NCBI GenBank assembly: GCA_946480915.1
Contig: CAMLLO010000006.1
Span: forward strand, 1 to 64,000
Direction of reading: 5' to 3'
Source of the DNA: an uncultured Sphingobacteriaceae bacterium
GTDB taxonomy: Bacteria; Bacteroidota; Bacteroidia; Sphingobacteriales; Sphingobacteriaceae
Length of the DNA: 64,000 bases
The position numbers and the translations under genes are program-made. The notes under the pieces were generated by a model. That model did not search any database. It saw only the letters and a program-made list of their open reading frames with translations, and was not told where the DNA came from. Shown piece by piece: positions 62,972 to 64,000 of this stretch (position 1 is the stretch's first letter; each line of letters begins with the position of its first letter).

Positions 62972-63949
62972 ATGCATAAATTCATTTCACTGTCGGTTCT
63001 TTTCGCTTTTTTTTCGCTTACGCTGAAAGCACAGCAAAAAACAGAACGCGATACCTCCTTTGCGGTTTACAGCACCTTTATAAAAACGAAAAAAACATAT
63101 CCCAATATTAGTATTGCAAGTCCTCCAACTCCAAAAGGAGTAAAAATTAAAAAAGATATAGTTTACAGTACAATAGGAACCCGAAAGCTAGTGCTGGATA
63201 TATTTTATCCGAAAAAGTCTAAACAAAAGAATCCGGCCGTTTTAATGATTCATGGCGGCGGCTGGCGCTCGGGTGATCGTTCACACAATACACCAACAGC
63301 TAAATTATTAGCCGATAATGGCTATGTGGCTGTATCGGCAGAATATCGTCTTTCAACTGAAGCAACGTATCCTGCTGCAGTTCAGGATTTAAAAACAGCG
63401 GTGAGGTGGATGCGTGCTAACGCCCGTAAATATAAAATTGATACTTCTAAAATTGCCACCTGGGGATGCTCCGCAGGCGGACAATTAGCGGCCTTGCTGG
63501 GGACCACGAATGGCGACGCAAAATTTGAAGGTGTCGGCGGATATCAAAATTATTCAAGTAATATTCAGGCCATTGTAGATGTCGACGGAACCTTGGCGTT
63601 TATACATCCCGAATCTGGCGAGGGGAATGACAGCAAAGGAAAATCGGCAGCCACTTATTGGTTTGGCTTTTCCAAAACAGAACGGCCTGATTTATGGCAT
63701 GAAGCTGCGCCTTTAAATCACGTAAGCAGTAAAACTCCCCCAATATTATTCATCAATAGTTCGGTAAGTAGAATGCATGCAGGGCGAGATGATTTAATTA
63801 ATAAACTCAATTCGTTTCATATATATTCTGAGGTCCATACTTTTGAAGACGCTCCGCATCCTTTCTGGCTTTTTAATCCCTGGTTTCAGCCAAGCGTTCA
63901 GTATACCCTTAACTTTTTAGACAGAGTATTTAAACATAAAAATCTCTGA
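62972..63949 (+). CDS. Secreted alpha/beta-hydrolase (esterase/lipase-like)
   Basis: A 325-residue enzyme with a signal peptide (MHKFISLSVLFAFFSLTLKA). It shows the oxyanion motif VLMIHGGGWRSGDR, the nucleophile elbow WGCSAGGQLAAL with catalytic Ser, an Asp in the HAGRDDLI segment and a His in EDAPHPFWLF. This matches the BD-FAE/acetylxylan-esterase-like group of carbohydrate ester hydrolases. I start at ATG 62972 because it gives a proper signal; an upstream in-frame ATG at 62867 overlaps the preceding gene by 47 bases. It may release acetyl or feruloyl groups from plant glycans; substrate not proven. Confidence 0.88.
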   Translation: MHKFISLSVLFAFFSLTLKAQQKTERDTSFAVYSTFIKTKKTYPNISIASPPTPKGVKIKKDIVYSTIGTRKLVLDIFYPKKSKQKNPAVLMIHGGGWRSGDRSHNTPTAKLLADNGYVAVSAEYRLSTEATYPAAVQDLKTAVRWMRANARKYKIDTSKIATWGCSAGGQLAALLGTTNGDAKFEGVGGYQNYSSNIQAIVDVDGTLAFIHPESGEGNDSKGKSAATYWFGFSKTERPDLWHEAAPLNHVSSKTPPILFINSSVSRMHAGRDDLINKLNSFHIYSEVHTFEDAPHPFWLFNPWFQPSVQYTLNFLDRVFKHKNL

Positions 63950-64000
63950 TTTTTTAAATAAAAATTTGCTATTCCTTTCCAGGTGGCTTTTATCATCCGT

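Overview
The window is a single piece of a Bacteroidota chromosome, most likely from the Sphingobacteriaceae (Pedobacter or Mucilaginibacter type). The signs are an alternative complex III operon fused to a Bacteroidota-style caa3/aa3 oxidase operon, two SusC/SusD pairs, a FecR anti-sigma factor, an ECF sigma factor, a type IX secretion sorting domain, DUF4286/DUF2461/DUF4959/DUF4998 family proteins, A+T-rich sequence and mostly weak Shine-Dalgarno signals. The family assignment is inference. I see no tRNA, rRNA, CRISPR array or insertion sequence.

Region 1 (1-13.3 kb, all +) is a respiratory module. The 3' part of actB, then actC, actD, actE and actF, encode the quinol:cytochrome c oxidoreductase. 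They run into coxB and coxA, then past a hairpin into ctaA, ctaB, two tandem subunit III genes, subunit IV, a Sco copper chaperone and a DUF420 protein. The route is quinol to ACIII cytochrome c to CuA to heme a/a3-CuB, with heme A synthesis and copper delivery encoded alongside.

Region 2 (13.4-22.5 kb) holds a small CxxC membrane protein, a DUF2461 protein, an OmpA lipoprotein, a convergent rfbC/DUF4286/TPR group, and a three-gene + operon. That operon has an S9-like protein whose catalytic Ser and His are missing, a histidine kinase and an OmpR-type regulator.

Region 3 (22.6-34.6 kb, all -) holds a secreted HYR-repeat T9SS protein with 219-bp DNA repeats and a small secreted partner. It also holds a UbiA-like protein with a metallophosphoesterase, a MoxR-type ATPase/VWA pair, a PfkB sugar kinase, a fasciclin protein and HemW.

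Region 4 (34.6-57 kb) is a rearranged polysaccharide-utilisation island. It has an ECF sigma gene, a GH29 alpha-L-fucosidase and a GH97 enzyme on the - strand; a + strand SusC/SusD/DUF4959/DUF4998 operon followed by an AraC regulator; and a - strand FecR/SusC(STN)/SusD operon. Two decayed copies reveal its history: an internally deleted sigma pseudogene just upstream of the + strand susC, and an internally deleted fucosidase pseudogene just downstream of the - strand susD. The FecR operon has no adjacent sigma gene, and the only intact sigma gene lies about 20 kb away.

Region 5 (57-64 kb) has two NTF2-like proteins divergent from an HxlR regulator, a broken AraC gene, a DUF2892 protein, a large AsmA-like protein, a small CxxC membrane protein and a secreted alpha/beta hydrolase. 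The most notable observations are the S9 pseudoenzyme in a two-component operon and the sigma and fucosidase remnants.
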